Position numbers and translations under genes: made by a program. This document shows, one piece after another, positions 47,753 through 56,454 of a stretch of DNA of 64,000 nucleotides. Within the stretch, counting starts at the first letter, position 1. Each line of letters begins with the position of its first letter. The stretch spans positions 62,001-126,000 of the forward strand of contig MKTL01000001.1 in NCBI GenBank assembly GCA_001897605.1, in the 5' to 3' direction. Source of the stretch: Clostridiales bacterium 38-18. GTDB lineage: Bacteria; Bacillota; Clostridia; Peptostreptococcales; Acidaminobacteraceae. Below the pieces are notes generated by a model. The model saw only the letters and a list, made by a program, of their open reading frames with translations. It searched no databases and was not told where the DNA came from.

Positions 47753-48790
47753 ATGAAAAGAGCTTTAGCAATTTTACTAATGATCGTACTCGTCGGCAGT
47801 TTGTTTACAGGCTGTAAAAAAGAGGATCAAGTCGTATTAAACGTTTACAACTGGGGCGATTATATAGATGAGGATATCTTTGATACGTTTGAAGAAGAAA
47901 CTGGTATTAAAGTCAACTATGAAACCTATGCGACAAACGAAGAAATGTACACAAAAATTAAAAAGGGTGGTACGCAATACGATATCGCTATTCCTTCTGA
48001 TTATATGATCGAAAAAATGATTAAAGAAGATTTGGTTGAGCCACTTGACTTAACTAAAATTCCGAATTATGCTAATATTGATGATAGGTTTAAAAACCTA
48101 GATTTTGATCCGAATAATGAGTATTCAGTACCTTATTTCTGGGGAACGGTAGGAATTATTTATAACACAAATCTAATTTCAGACCCAATTGATTCTTGGA
48201 GCGTACTTTGGGATGCTAAATATGCAAATCAGTTTACAATGGTTGATTCTCAAAGAGATTCAATAATGGTTGCGCTTAAAAAACTTGGGTATTCAATGAA
48301 TACTAAAAGTGTAGATGAACTTGAAGCGGCAAAACAAGCCTTAATTGAGCAAAAGCCATTAGTGCTTGCCTATGTCGGCGACAATGTAAAAGACATGTTA
48401 ATTAGCGAAGAGGCTGCAATGGCAGTTGTTTGGTCTGGAGAAGCAAGTAATGTAATTCAAGAATACGATAATTTTGAGTATGTGCTTCCAAAGGAGGGCT
48501 CAAATATTTGGTTCGACAATATCGTAATTCCAAAGGGTGCTAAAAATATAGATGCCGCTCATGAATTTATCAACTTCTTATGCAGAGGTGATATCGGATT
48601 TAAGAATGCAGATTATGTTGGATACGCGACTTGTAATACTGAAACGATGAAATTATTGGATCCAGCTTTAATGGGCACAACATATGCCTACCCGGACGAT
48701 TCATTATTATCTAATTTTGAAATCTTCCAAGATCCAGGTGATTTTATTACAGAGTACGATCGTATTTGGACAGAAATCAAAGCAAAATAA
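47753..48790 (+). CDS. potD: Spermidine/putrescine-binding lipoprotein PotD
   Basis: A 345-residue periplasmic-type binding protein, here a lipoprotein, that captures polyamines for PotABC. The signal ends in LFTGC, a lipobox. Motifs include VYNWGDYIDEDIFD and FEEETGIKVNYETY near the N-terminus and KEGSNIWFDNIVIPKGA and YAYPDDSLLSNFEIF later. ATG 47753 was chosen because AAGGGAG lies 7 bases upstream; ATG 47747 is too close to that site. A hairpin follows the stop. Confidence 0.96.
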   Translation: MKRALAILLMIVLVGSLFTGCKKEDQVVLNVYNWGDYIDEDIFDTFEEETGIKVNYETYATNEEMYTKIKKGGTQYDIAIPSDYMIEKMIKEDLVEPLDLTKIPNYANIDDRFKNLDFDPNNEYSVPYFWGTVGIIYNTNLISDPIDSWSVLWDAKYANQFTMVDSQRDSIMVALKKLGYSMNTKSVDELEAAKQALIEQKPLVLAYVGDNVKDMLISEEAAMAVVWSGEASNVIQEYDNFEYVLPKEGSNIWFDNIVIPKGAKNIDAAHEFINFLCRGDIGFKNADYVGYATCNTETMKLLDPALMGTTYAYPDDSLLSNFEIFQDPGDFITEYDRIWTEIKAK

Positions 48791-48805
48791 GAGTTTTAGT
48801 TAACG

Positions 48806-48836
48806 ATGAGCCCATTTTATTGAATGGGCTCATTTG
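48806..48836 (+). terminator. Hairpin terminator after potD
   Basis: ATGAGCCCATT and AATGGGCTCAT form a perfect 11-bp stem with a six-base loop. The T tract after it is short (TTT), so termination may be partial. Confidence 0.7.
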
Positions 48837-48858
48837 GTATGTTAGATGAGGAGGCTAT

Positions 48859-49686
48859 ATGATAATTGACGGCAATGCAATCGCTAAAAAAATTAAAGAT
48901 AAAGCAAGAAACTGTTGTTCGGACTGTTATAGAAAACCCAATGTCGTCGCAATTATGTTGGGCGAAAATCCCTCCTCAGAGGCATATTTAAGAATGATTG
49001 AAAGAACCTGTAATAGCGTTGAGTTCGGTTATCGCTTAGACCGATTTGATACGACCTTATCCGAACAGGATTTGCTAGAACATATTAGAGCATTAAACGA
49101 AGATGAGGAGATTGATGGCATCTTAGTTCAAATGCCGCTACCAAAGCAAATCAGTGAGGAAAAAGTCATCATGGCAATTGCGCCTGAAAAGGACTTGGAT
49201 GGCTTTCATCCTATCAATGCGGGCAGATTATTTAAAGGTGAGAAAGCCACTCGGCCGTGTACGCCATTAGCGGTAATAACGATGTTTAAAGAGCTGGATA
49301 TCGATCTAGAAGGAAAGTACATTGTCGTAATTGGGCGTAGTAATATTGTTGGCAAGCCACTGGCCGTTATGCTGATGGAGAATAATGCGACAGTGACTAT
49401 CTGTCATTCCAGAACCGTAGATTTAGAAGAGCATACAAGAAAAGCTGATATTATCATCGTCGCAGTGGGGATCGCCAATTTCTTAAAAAAGGAAATGGTC
49501 AGTGAAAAAGCGATTGTGATCGATGTCGGTATGAACGAAGTCGATGGGAAGCTCGTTGGTGATGTGGATTTTGATAGTATGAAAGATTATGTTCAAATGA
49601 TTACTCCCGTTCCCGGAGGTGTTGGCCCTGTAACAAATGCAGTATTATTACTAAACGTCATAGAACATTTTAAAGGGGTAAAATAG
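48859..49686 (+). CDS. folD: FolD-family methylenetetrahydrofolate dehydrogenase/cyclohydrolase with altered catalytic site
   Basis: FolD interconverts 5,10-methylene-, methenyl- and formyl-tetrahydrofolate. This 275-residue protein has DGILVQMPLPKQI, EKDLDGFHPINAGRLF, RPCTPLAV, IGRSNIVGKPLAVML and TPVPGGVGPVTNAVL. However, in the usual Y-x3-K-x3-C motif it reads AYLRMIERTC, with Ile where the catalytic Lys (Lys56 in E. coli) is expected; the Tyr and Cys are kept. The downstream Gln (VQMP) and Asp (LDG) are retained. GAGGAGG precedes the ATG. The next gene overlaps the stop by one base. It may be a dehydrogenase-leaning or otherwise divergent paralogue. Confidence 0.88.
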   Translation: MIIDGNAIAKKIKDKARNCCSDCYRKPNVVAIMLGENPSSEAYLRMIERTCNSVEFGYRLDRFDTTLSEQDLLEHIRALNEDEEIDGILVQMPLPKQISEEKVIMAIAPEKDLDGFHPINAGRLFKGEKATRPCTPLAVITMFKELDIDLEGKYIVVIGRSNIVGKPLAVMLMENNATVTICHSRTVDLEEHTRKADIIIVAVGIANFLKKEMVSEKAIVIDVGMNEVDGKLVGDVDFDSMKDYVQMITPVPGGVGPVTNAVLLLNVIEHFKGVK

Positions 49687-51329
49687 TGAATATCCTAGGG
49701 ATTGTTTTAACTATCAGTTCAATAATTGGCGCAGCAGTGTATTTTGCAAAAGAAAAAGACGAAATTCCAATAGATGTTTATAGAGATTACGAGCTATTTC
49801 TTAATGCAATGATAGAATATAGGGAGCAAAATCCTGACTATGCAAAAGATATAAAGCGTTTAATCCCATTTATCAATGTCTCCTATAAGCTTAATTTAAA
49901 GCGATATGCCCTATCTTTAGACGGTAAGTTTCTTACGGTTTCTGATCTACCAGAGGAGGAAGCGCAGGCCTTAATTAATGAAATTGGTGGAGATTCCTAT
50001 ATCAATGGTATTTACACCTACTTGACCTTAAGACGTGTGAATGACCTTAGTCGTATCAAGCCGGTGGCGCATTTCTCAATGAAGCCGGATAGTAAATTCA
50101 CAACGACCTCGTATATAACCTATGATACCTCGTCGTGTATTGCTGAAGATGGTGAAATACTAGAGAAAAAGTGGGAAAATAAACAAGCGACTTTTAAAGA
50201 ACCAGGCATCTTTACAATCAGGCTGAAGATCAAAGATAAGAATGGGAACTGGTCAGATGTTTTTGAAAGAGAAATAAAGGTTGCTGAAGAACAGGGTATC
50301 AGACAAATTGAAACTTATTTTGGTTCATTTTTTATGGTTTATAATAATGGCAAGGTCTTATCAAGAGGACAAAATGAGTTTGGACAGTTGGGAATCGGAT
50401 CACTGCATGCATCACCGGATTTAAAGTACAATTCGATGTATGATTCAGTTCTCGATGTTGCCTGTGGTGAAAATTTCAATGTTTTCAGGTTTCATGATGG
50501 CTCTGTAGGTACTTCAGGCAGTAACCGTAATGGTGAGCTAGCATCTGGAGATAAGAACAATCAGAAGACCATCAATATCGTATGGGGACTAGAGAACATA
50601 AAGCAGATATCGGCAGGTAACAAATTTGCTGCGGCGCTAGATTATGAAGGCAATGTTTATGTATGGGGTGACAACTCATATAATCAGCTGATGAAAGAAG
50701 ATATGGTGGATTCTACCACGCCCATTAAGCTTGCTGGGGTATCTGGGATAAAACAAATATCATGTGGCTCAAATTTTGGGTTAGCCCTTAAATACGACGG
50801 CACTGTAATGGCTTGGGGTGATAACTCTCATGGTCAATTGGCCGTTGGCTATAAGGGAAGCATACCCAATGCTTCTGTCACCCTGTATTCTAATGTTAAA
50901 AGTGTGCATGCAGGAGATAAGTATTCACTTGTAGTTACCGAATCGGGTAAAGTGATTGGCTGTGGTAATAATGCATATGGTCAGCTAGGGATGAAAGGAA
51001 AGTCTGAGGTTTTATTTCCTACAGAGCTGATTGGCTTAAAGGATGTCGAACAGATTAAAGCAAAGGAATCATTAGTGCTAGCGTTAATCAAGACTGGAAA
51101 GCTCTACGTTTGGGGCAATTTCAATTCTCCATCAAATAAACCGATCTTTGAACCGACTGAAGCCCCTGGAATATCGTATGTAAAGCATTTTACTAACAAT
51201 GGTAAAAAGGGCTTTGCAATTGACATCAATAATGACTTTTTTATCATCAATGATTTAACGGGTAGATATGAAAAGAAAAAAATGTATGATAATTTCAATG
51301 ATTTTATCGAAAATGAGGGTTCAAAATAA
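49686..51329 (+). CDS. Membrane-anchored protein with PKD-like and RCC1-repeat domains
   Basis: A 547-residue protein of unknown function. An N-terminal hydrophobic helix (about residues 1-20) probably anchors or exports it. A helical-mixed region (about 30-120) precedes a PKD-like segment (about 125-199, PVAHFSMKPDS and FTIRLKIKDKNGNWSDVF) and then RCC1-like blades from about 208, seen as VLSRGQNEFGQLGIGS, VYVWGDNSYNQL, VMAWGDNSHGQLAVG and VIGCGNNAYGQLGMKG. The start is GTG 49686, one base into the folD stop, with AAGGGG upstream. Protein interaction or surface display is inferred. Confidence 0.85.
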   Translation: MNILGIVLTISSIIGAAVYFAKEKDEIPIDVYRDYELFLNAMIEYREQNPDYAKDIKRLIPFINVSYKLNLKRYALSLDGKFLTVSDLPEEEAQALINEIGGDSYINGIYTYLTLRRVNDLSRIKPVAHFSMKPDSKFTTTSYITYDTSSCIAEDGEILEKKWENKQATFKEPGIFTIRLKIKDKNGNWSDVFEREIKVAEEQGIRQIETYFGSFFMVYNNGKVLSRGQNEFGQLGIGSLHASPDLKYNSMYDSVLDVACGENFNVFRFHDGSVGTSGSNRNGELASGDKNNQKTINIVWGLENIKQISAGNKFAAALDYEGNVYVWGDNSYNQLMKEDMVDSTTPIKLAGVSGIKQISCGSNFGLALKYDGTVMAWGDNSHGQLAVGYKGSIPNASVTLYSNVKSVHAGDKYSLVVTESGKVIGCGNNAYGQLGMKGKSEVLFPTELIGLKDVEQIKAKESLVLALIKTGKLYVWGNFNSPSNKPIFEPTEAPGISYVKHFTNNGKKGFAIDINNDFFIINDLTGRYEKKKMYDNFNDFIENEGSK

Positions 51330-51378
51330 TAATATTAATGTATAATGAATAGAGAACCTTTTGCACAAGGAGGCGTTT

Positions 51379-51717
51379 ATGAGAGAAAGAAGGCGTTCGC
51401 ACAGAATGACTTATAATGCTGTAATCAATATAGATCAAGTCTATAACCAGGATGAGACCATTATTGGAAATAAAGAGTTCCCTATAGAAATTATTGATAT
51501 TTCAAAAGGTGGCATTGGTTTTAACACACAGGAACAGCTACCATTGAATTATTATTTTAATGCCAAAATTGATTTGGGAAGTGGCAAGCAATTTTATAGT
51601 GTGCTTCGCATTATGAGAATGCAAGATATTGAAGAAGGCTATAGCTATGGCTGTGAGTTTGTAGGACTTGCAGATATTCTTTCACTTTATATTGACGAAT
51701 ACGAACAAGAAAATTAA
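51379..51717 (+). CDS. PilZ-domain c-di-GMP-binding protein
   Basis: A 112-residue PilZ protein that should bind cyclic di-GMP. The RxxxR switch is visible as R5-RSH-R9 (RERRRSHR), and the DxSxxG motif as DISKGG. No other domain is present, so it is a single-domain receptor, target unknown. ATG 51379 was chosen because AAGGAGG lies at 51367-51373; an upstream TTG is less likely. A TGTATAAT box at 51339-51346 may be its own promoter. A hairpin follows. Confidence 0.9.
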   Translation: MRERRRSHRMTYNAVINIDQVYNQDETIIGNKEFPIEIIDISKGGIGFNTQEQLPLNYYFNAKIDLGSGKQFYSVLRIMRMQDIEEGYSYGCEFVGLADILSLYIDEYEQEN

Positions 51718-51727
51718 TTTATCAAAT

Positions 51728-51761
51728 AAACTGGCTGAGACGTGTCTTATGCCAGTTTTTT
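51728..51761 (+). terminator. Terminator after the PilZ gene
   Basis: AAACTGGC and GCCAGTTT form an 8-bp stem enclosing a smaller AGAC/GTCT pair, followed by a T run. It lies just before rlmN. Confidence 0.82.
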
Positions 51762-51776
51762 AGACGGGAAAAGAAA

Positions 51777-52814
51777 ATGAAAGATTTAAGAAATATGACC
51801 AAAAGCCAGATTGTTGAGGCGATTGAGCAAATTGGTGAAAAGGCTTTCAGAGGAAAGCAAATTTTTGAATGGGTAATGCAAAAGGGAGTATCCGATTTTG
51901 ATCAGATGACTAATTTACCAAAAAGTTTGATTGAAAAATTGAAACAGGAATTCACAATTGACAATTATAAAATTGTAGAGCAATTGGTTTCGGGTGATGG
52001 CACCATAAAGGCATTAGGTGCACTCGAGGACGGCAATCTTGTTGAATCGGTCTTTATGACGTATAAGCATGGAAACAGTGCGTGTATTTCAACTCAGGTC
52101 GGCTGTAAAATGGGATGTGCTTTTTGCGCTTCAACTCTCGGTGGCATCGTTAGGAATTTGACTGTTGGAGAATATCTCGGTCAAATATACGCGCTTCAAA
52201 ATCTAACTGGTAAAAGAATTGATAACATCGTACTAATGGGAAGTGGAGAGCCGCTTGACAATTATGAAGAAACGGTGAAATTCTTAAAACGTGTGACTGA
52301 CACAGAGGGACTTAATATTTCAATTCGAAGTATAACGGTTTCTACCTGTGGCTTGGTTCCAGAAATATATAAACTTGCGGATGAGCACCTTGGGATTACT
52401 TTGGCAATCTCTCTTCACAATCCCTTTGAAACAGAGCGAATAGAGATTATGCCAATAACTAAGAGATATGGAATTGTTGAATTGTTAAAGGCAGTGGATT
52501 ATTATATTGCAAAAACAGGTAGAAGAGTTACCTTTGAGTACGCCCTTATCGAAGGCATCAATGATTCGGTTGCACATGCTGAGCAATTGGGACGACTGCT
52601 AAAAGGAAAGCTCGTTCATGTTAATTTGATTCCTGTTAATGCCGTAAAAGAAAAAGGCTTCAAACCGACTCAAAATAATCGAATAAATGGATTTAAGTCG
52701 CAATTAGTGGATAAATATAAGATTAATACCACTGTACGACGCGAGCTCGGTTCAGATATAAATGCTGCGTGCGGTCAGCTTCGCAACAGTAGACTTGAGG
52801 CGAATCAGTCATAA
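51777..52814 (+). CDS. rlmN: Dual-specificity RNA methyltransferase RlmN
   Basis: A 345-residue radical SAM enzyme that adds a methyl group at C2 of A2503 in 23S rRNA and A37 of some tRNAs. The radical SAM cluster is CKMGCAFC, the methyl-carrying Cys lies in INAACGQL near the C-terminus, and LMGSGEPLDNYE and ISLHNPF are typical. The ribosome binding site is weak (GGGAAAAG). It closely follows the PilZ terminator and is probably transcribed from its own promoter in that gap or by readthrough. Confidence 0.96.
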   Translation: MKDLRNMTKSQIVEAIEQIGEKAFRGKQIFEWVMQKGVSDFDQMTNLPKSLIEKLKQEFTIDNYKIVEQLVSGDGTIKALGALEDGNLVESVFMTYKHGNSACISTQVGCKMGCAFCASTLGGIVRNLTVGEYLGQIYALQNLTGKRIDNIVLMGSGEPLDNYEETVKFLKRVTDTEGLNISIRSITVSTCGLVPEIYKLADEHLGITLAISLHNPFETERIEIMPITKRYGIVELLKAVDYYIAKTGRRVTFEYALIEGINDSVAHAEQLGRLLKGKLVHVNLIPVNAVKEKGFKPTQNNRINGFKSQLVDKYKINTTVRRELGSDINAACGQLRNSRLEANQS

Positions 52815-52867
52815 AACACGAATGTTTATGGCGAAAATATTTTTATTGTTTTGAAGGAGATTGCATC

Positions 52868-52882
52868 ATGTACAGAGAATAA
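52868..52882 (+). other. Four-codon mini-ORF with strong ribosome binding site in a leader
   Basis: AAGGAG (52854-52859) is followed 8 bases later by ATG TAC AGA GAA TAA. It lies 37 bases before the P-loop protein gene, which has its own AAGGAGGAG. It could be a translated leader or a chance remnant. Confidence 0.3.
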
Positions 52883-52918
52883 TACATTAAGTGTTTAATT
52901 ACGAAGGAGGAGATTAAA

Positions 52919-53326
52919 ATGGTTACTTTAATTGCAGGAAAAAAAGGTTCTGGTAAATCAAAAGAAATCGTAAAAAAAGCAAATGATGAATTGCTTGCAT
53001 CAAAGGGTAATATGATTTTTATCGACGACGACAACCGTGCGATGTATGATTTGCATCACGATATTAGATTTATTAATCTAAGTGAATTCCCAGTGAAAGA
53101 TTCATGTGAATTCTTAGGATTTGTATGCGGGTTAATCTCCAATAACTATGACATAGAAAAGATTTTTATTGATGGAATTATGAATGCTGTTCAGATGACA
53201 GATGCTGAACTGACTAATTGGTTTACTAAGATCGATGACATTTCCACAGCGTTCAACATAGACTTCGTTATAACACTGAACCATGAAGCGGATCTCCCAG
53301 AAAAGCTACACAGATTTTTAAATTAG
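52919..53326 (+). CDS. Small P-loop ATP-binding protein of unknown function
   Basis: A 135-residue protein with an N-terminal Walker A motif (AGKKGSGKS, residues 6-14) and a following Walker-B-like segment IFIDG (about residue 80). The remainder resembles the small 'ATP-binding protein' family of Clostridia that databases sometimes label as PilT-related; I cannot confirm that relation. It lacks the usual AAA+ or PilT C-terminal parts. AAGGAGGAG precedes the ATG. A hairpin follows. Function unknown. Confidence 0.75.
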   Translation: MVTLIAGKKGSGKSKEIVKKANDELLASKGNMIFIDDDNRAMYDLHHDIRFINLSEFPVKDSCEFLGFVCGLISNNYDIEKIFIDGIMNAVQMTDAELTNWFTKIDDISTAFNIDFVITLNHEADLPEKLHRFLN

Positions 53327-53372
53327 ATACAAATTAGAGAATTGAGAATAGAATATAAGTGCAAACACATAT

Positions 53373-53399
53373 AAAACCCATGCATGTGCATGGGTTTTT
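53373..53399 (+). terminator. Bidirectional terminator
   Basis: AAAACCCATGC and GCATGGGTTTT form a perfect 11-bp stem with an ATGT loop, with T tract on the plus strand and A-rich flank for the minus strand, between convergent genes. Confidence 0.93.
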
Positions 53400-53410
53400 A
53401 AACGCTAGAG

Positions 53411-53659
53411 CTAGATGGTTTTTAGAAATTTTTTGCCAAGGTATTTTTTGATCGTTTCATTATCGGTAAAGGCATCGATAAAAATTTCTTCTCCTGTTTC
53501 CTCAAAAATGACGCAGATTTCGGCATCATCCTCTTTAAAAACCTTTGCAACCGTTTCTTCGCGAAGCTCTCTAATTTTGTTTTTGTGATGTTTGATTTTT
53601 TCAAATTCTTTGACGTATATATATCCTGTAAGGCCGATTATTTTAGTATAGCGATGCAT
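53411..53659 (-). CDS. Small unknown protein
   Basis: I do not recognise a family for this 82-residue protein. It is charged and Lys/Glu-rich, with a beta-like C-terminus (ICVIFEETGEEIFIDAF). Support for coding comes from AGGAGGG four to five bases before the minus-strand ATG and from its convergent placement against a bidirectional terminator. An overlapping reading frame on the same strand lacks such a site. Confidence 0.6.
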   Translation of the reverse strand: MHRYTKIIGLTGYIYVKEFEKIKHHKNKIRELREETVAKVFKEDDAEICVIFEETGEEIFIDAFTDNETIKKYLGKKFLKTI

Positions 53660-53834
53660 ATTACCCTCCTGCGTTAAAGTTCATACATATTATACATGAA
53701 ACCTGTAAGAATATCAGCACTAAACGTCATATTTATATAAAGTTTACGATTTGTATCGAATTATTTAAATCTTTTTAAAGGTAGTTTTGTTATAATGAGA
53801 TTGAGCGCAGAGCAATCTGGAAGGAGATCTAAAA

Positions 53835-54257
53835 ATGAAGCACAATAAGAAAATTATGGTCTGTGTGACCCAGCAGAAATCATGTGAAAGATTGATTGAT
53901 TTTGGGGTTACATTAAGAACCAACGATGCAGATGAGCTCCACGTAATTCATGTTGTTAAGGAAAATTGGAAGTATTTTGGACAGCTTGAGGAAAAGGACG
54001 CTTTAGATTACTTGTTTGAAGCATCAAAAAGCAAAGACGCAGCACTTACTGTATTAAAAGCAAAGGATATCGAAAAAACCTTATCGCAGTTTGCAGATAA
54101 AAATAAGATCACAGATATTATTATGGGTGAGTCCTTTGAAGGCGATGAACAACAAAATATGATTAATAGGCTTCAGGAACAAATGACAAAGAAGGTTAAG
54201 TTCTTTGTTGTACCACTTAATTTTGAAGAAGAAGCAACGCCATTAGTTGCCTTATAA
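53835..54257 (+). CDS. UspA-like small nucleotide-binding protein
   Basis: A 140-residue protein resembling the universal-stress-protein domain that also occurs in KdpD sensors (KIMVCVTQQKSCERLIDFG, then ELHVIHVV, and ITDIIMGES with a partial Gly motif). It lacks the full ATP-binding G-2x-G-9x-G-S/T pattern, so binding is uncertain. AAGGAG precedes the ATG. A hairpin ends the transcript. Confidence 0.75.
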   Translation: MKHNKKIMVCVTQQKSCERLIDFGVTLRTNDADELHVIHVVKENWKYFGQLEEKDALDYLFEASKSKDAALTVLKAKDIEKTLSQFADKNKITDIIMGESFEGDEQQNMINRLQEQMTKKVKFFVVPLNFEEEATPLVAL

Positions 54258-54269
54258 ATGTATTAATAG

Positions 54270-54305
54270 TAGAACTTTAACTGCGGTTGGAGTTCTATTT
54301 TTTTT
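54270..54305 (+). terminator. Terminator after the UspA-like gene
   Basis: TAGAACTTTAAC pairs with GTTGGAGTTCTA through a 12-bp stem (two G-T pairs) and a four-base loop, followed by eight T residues. Confidence 0.9.
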
Positions 54306-54511
54306 ATACAGGTTTTAACTAATTATTTATGCTGAAAAGAATAAGAATCGTAAAAGTTAAGTGTTTTTATTAAAAGAACCTTCCCTTGTAAAATTTTGTT
54401 TATAAATAAGTTACAAATTCGTTAAAAAGGTTTGAAAATATACCCATGTGGTTATAATATTGAGGTGAGACAGATAAAAAAATCTGTACATTAAAACAAG
54501 GGAGGCTTTCG

Positions 54512-56239
54512 ATGAAAAAGGTACTTAGTATTTTCATGGTTATGATGATGATTTTCTCATTATCGACCGTATCAATGGCAGCTGATGACACGGTTCACTT
54601 AACCATTGTACACACCAACGATACTCACGCACGTATTCAATCCAGTAGCAGCATTATGGGCTTTGCCAAAATTGCAACTAAAGTAGCCGAACTCCGAGAA
54701 GAAAATCCGAATCTACTTCTTGTAGATGCAGGAGATACTTTCCATGGTCAAACTATTGCAACCTTGAATCAAGGTGAATCAATTACAAGAGTGATGAACG
54801 CTATGGGCTATGATGTTATGGTTCCTGGTAATCACGACTTTAACTATGGAAAAGATCGTTTGCTAGAATTAAAAGGAATGCTCAATTTTCCGATTATTTC
54901 TGCTAATATCGAAACAGATGAGGGCACTCACTTTTTACCAGGATTTATCATCAAGGAGATTGATGGTGTAAAGGTTGGTATTTTTGGGTTAACCACACCT
55001 GAAACTGCTTTTAAAACTCACCCTAAAAACGTTGAAGGTTTGACCTTTGAAAATCCAATTGAACGCGCACAAGAAATGGTAGATACATTGAGAGATTATG
55101 TGGATGTACTCATCTGCATCGGACACTTAGGTGAAGATGAAGGTTCAGTATACACATCTAAAAAAGTGATTGAGGCGGTTGATGGTATCGATTTATTTGT
55201 CGACGGTCACTCACATACAACTAAACCAAATGGTGAAATGATTAATGATACATTACTTGTTCAAACCGGTTCTTATGATGCAAATCTTGGCGTGGTTGAT
55301 TTGACCATTACAGGAGGCAAAGTCGTTGCAAGCACTGCGAAATTAATAACAACTGCTGAAGCGGCTGATGTTGTGGAGGATCAAGCGGTACTAGATGTTA
55401 TCGCTGATGTTCAGGCAGCGAATGATCTGATTACACAAGTTAAAGTGGGAGAAACTAGTGTTAAGCTTGAAGGAACACGCGAGCTCGTTAGAACTGGCGA
55501 AACCAATTTAGGCAACATAATCACAAATGCAATGCTTTATGAAACCGGTGCTCAAATTGCGATTACAAACGGGGGCGGTATTAGAGATTCTATCCAAATA
55601 GGTGATATTACGAAGGGTGATGTTATTACCGTTTTACCTTTTGGTAACTATATTATTACGCTTGATGTTAAAGGTTCAGATATAGTTAAAGCCATAGAAA
55701 ATGGCGTTACTGATTACCCAGCAGCAAAAGGGGCTTTCCCACATGTTGCAGGAATCAGCTATACCTTTGATCCAGAAAAACCAGCAATGGAAAGAGTAAC
55801 AAGTGTAACCTTTAACGGTATGCCTTTAGATCCTGATAAGTATTACTCTGTAGCAACTAATGATTTTATGGCTGCAGGTGGTGATGAATACACGACTCTA
55901 GGTGCATCAGTACAAACTGGTGAATATGCGGCGTTAGACGAAGCTTTAATTAATTATTTAGAAGTCGTAGATCCAGCAACAATTCAGGTTGAAGGTAGAG
56001 TTAAGCTATATGATCCAAATGCAATAGAAGAACCTGTTGCTACACCTACAGAACCAACACCTACAGAACCAACACCTACGCCAGTACAAGAAGTAACCTA
56101 CACGGTTGTTTCTGGGGATGTGCTATGGAAAATCGCAAAAACTTATGATACAACCTGGGAAATATTAGCTGCATATAATAAACTTGCAAATCCAAGTCTT
56201 ATTTTCCCTGGTGATGTTATTATGATTCCTGCTAAATAA
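54512..56239 (+). CDS. Secreted 5'-nucleotidase/UDP-sugar hydrolase-like protein with C-terminal LysM
   Basis: A 575-residue exported protein. A signal peptide ends at about residue 23 (VSMA). The metallophosphatase domain (about 25-240) shows VHTNDTHARI, DAGDTFHGQ, GNHDFNYG, CIGHLGED and DGHSHT metal motifs. The 5'-nucleotidase C-terminal domain (about 300-480) contains TGETNLGNIITNAML and ITNGGGIRDS. A PTPTEPT-rich linker leads to a LysM domain (about 530-575, GDVLWKIAKTYDT) for cell-wall attachment. GGGAGG precedes the ATG. Nucleotide scavenging at the wall is inferred. Confidence 0.9.
   Translation: MKKVLSIFMVMMMIFSLSTVSMAADDTVHLTIVHTNDTHARIQSSSSIMGFAKIATKVAELREENPNLLLVDAGDTFHGQTIATLNQGESITRVMNAMGYDVMVPGNHDFNYGKDRLLELKGMLNFPIISANIETDEGTHFLPGFIIKEIDGVKVGIFGLTTPETAFKTHPKNVEGLTFENPIERAQEMVDTLRDYVDVLICIGHLGEDEGSVYTSKKVIEAVDGIDLFVDGHSHTTKPNGEMINDTLLVQTGSYDANLGVVDLTITGGKVVASTAKLITTAEAADVVEDQAVLDVIADVQAANDLITQVKVGETSVKLEGTRELVRTGETNLGNIITNAMLYETGAQIAITNGGGIRDSIQIGDITKGDVITVLPFGNYIITLDVKGSDIVKAIENGVTDYPAAKGAFPHVAGISYTFDPEKPAMERVTSVTFNGMPLDPDKYYSVATNDFMAAGGDEYTTLGASVQTGEYAALDEALINYLEVVDPATIQVEGRVKLYDPNAIEEPVATPTEPTPTEPTPTPVQEVTYTVVSGDVLWKIAKTYDTTWEILAAYNKLANPSLIFPGDVIMIPAK
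56042..56080 (+). repeat. 15-base coding repeat in the nucleotidase linker
   Basis: ACACCTACAGAACCA occurs twice in tandem with a third partial copy, encoding the TPTEP repeats between the nucleotidase and LysM domains. Confidence 0.8.
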
Positions 56240-56302
56240 GAGGTCAATACTGACATTTTATATGAAAAAATAGAAGGGGATTGACCCGTTCGTTTTAAAA
56301 TT

Positions 56303-56347
56303 CCTGCTTTCAAGGGTACGCATAAGTATTTTGAAAGCAGGTTTTTT
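56303..56347 (+). terminator. Terminator after the nucleotidase gene
   Basis: CCTGCTTTCAA and TTGAAAGCAGG form a perfect 11-bp stem, with an inner GTAC/GTAT pair, followed by six T residues. Confidence 0.92.
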
Positions 56348-56454
56348 GTGTATAGTTCAATGAATGGCGCATTCATAGGACCCTAGACTTTGTATACATA
56401 TTGGGTTCATTGTGATAAAATAAAGTGTTAAGAGAATGATTAATGGAGAATAAA

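Noticed and set aside
56042-56080. Tandem 15-base repeat that could look like a CRISPR seed
   Set aside because: The copies are contiguous, without spacers, and encode the Pro/Thr linker of the nucleotidase.
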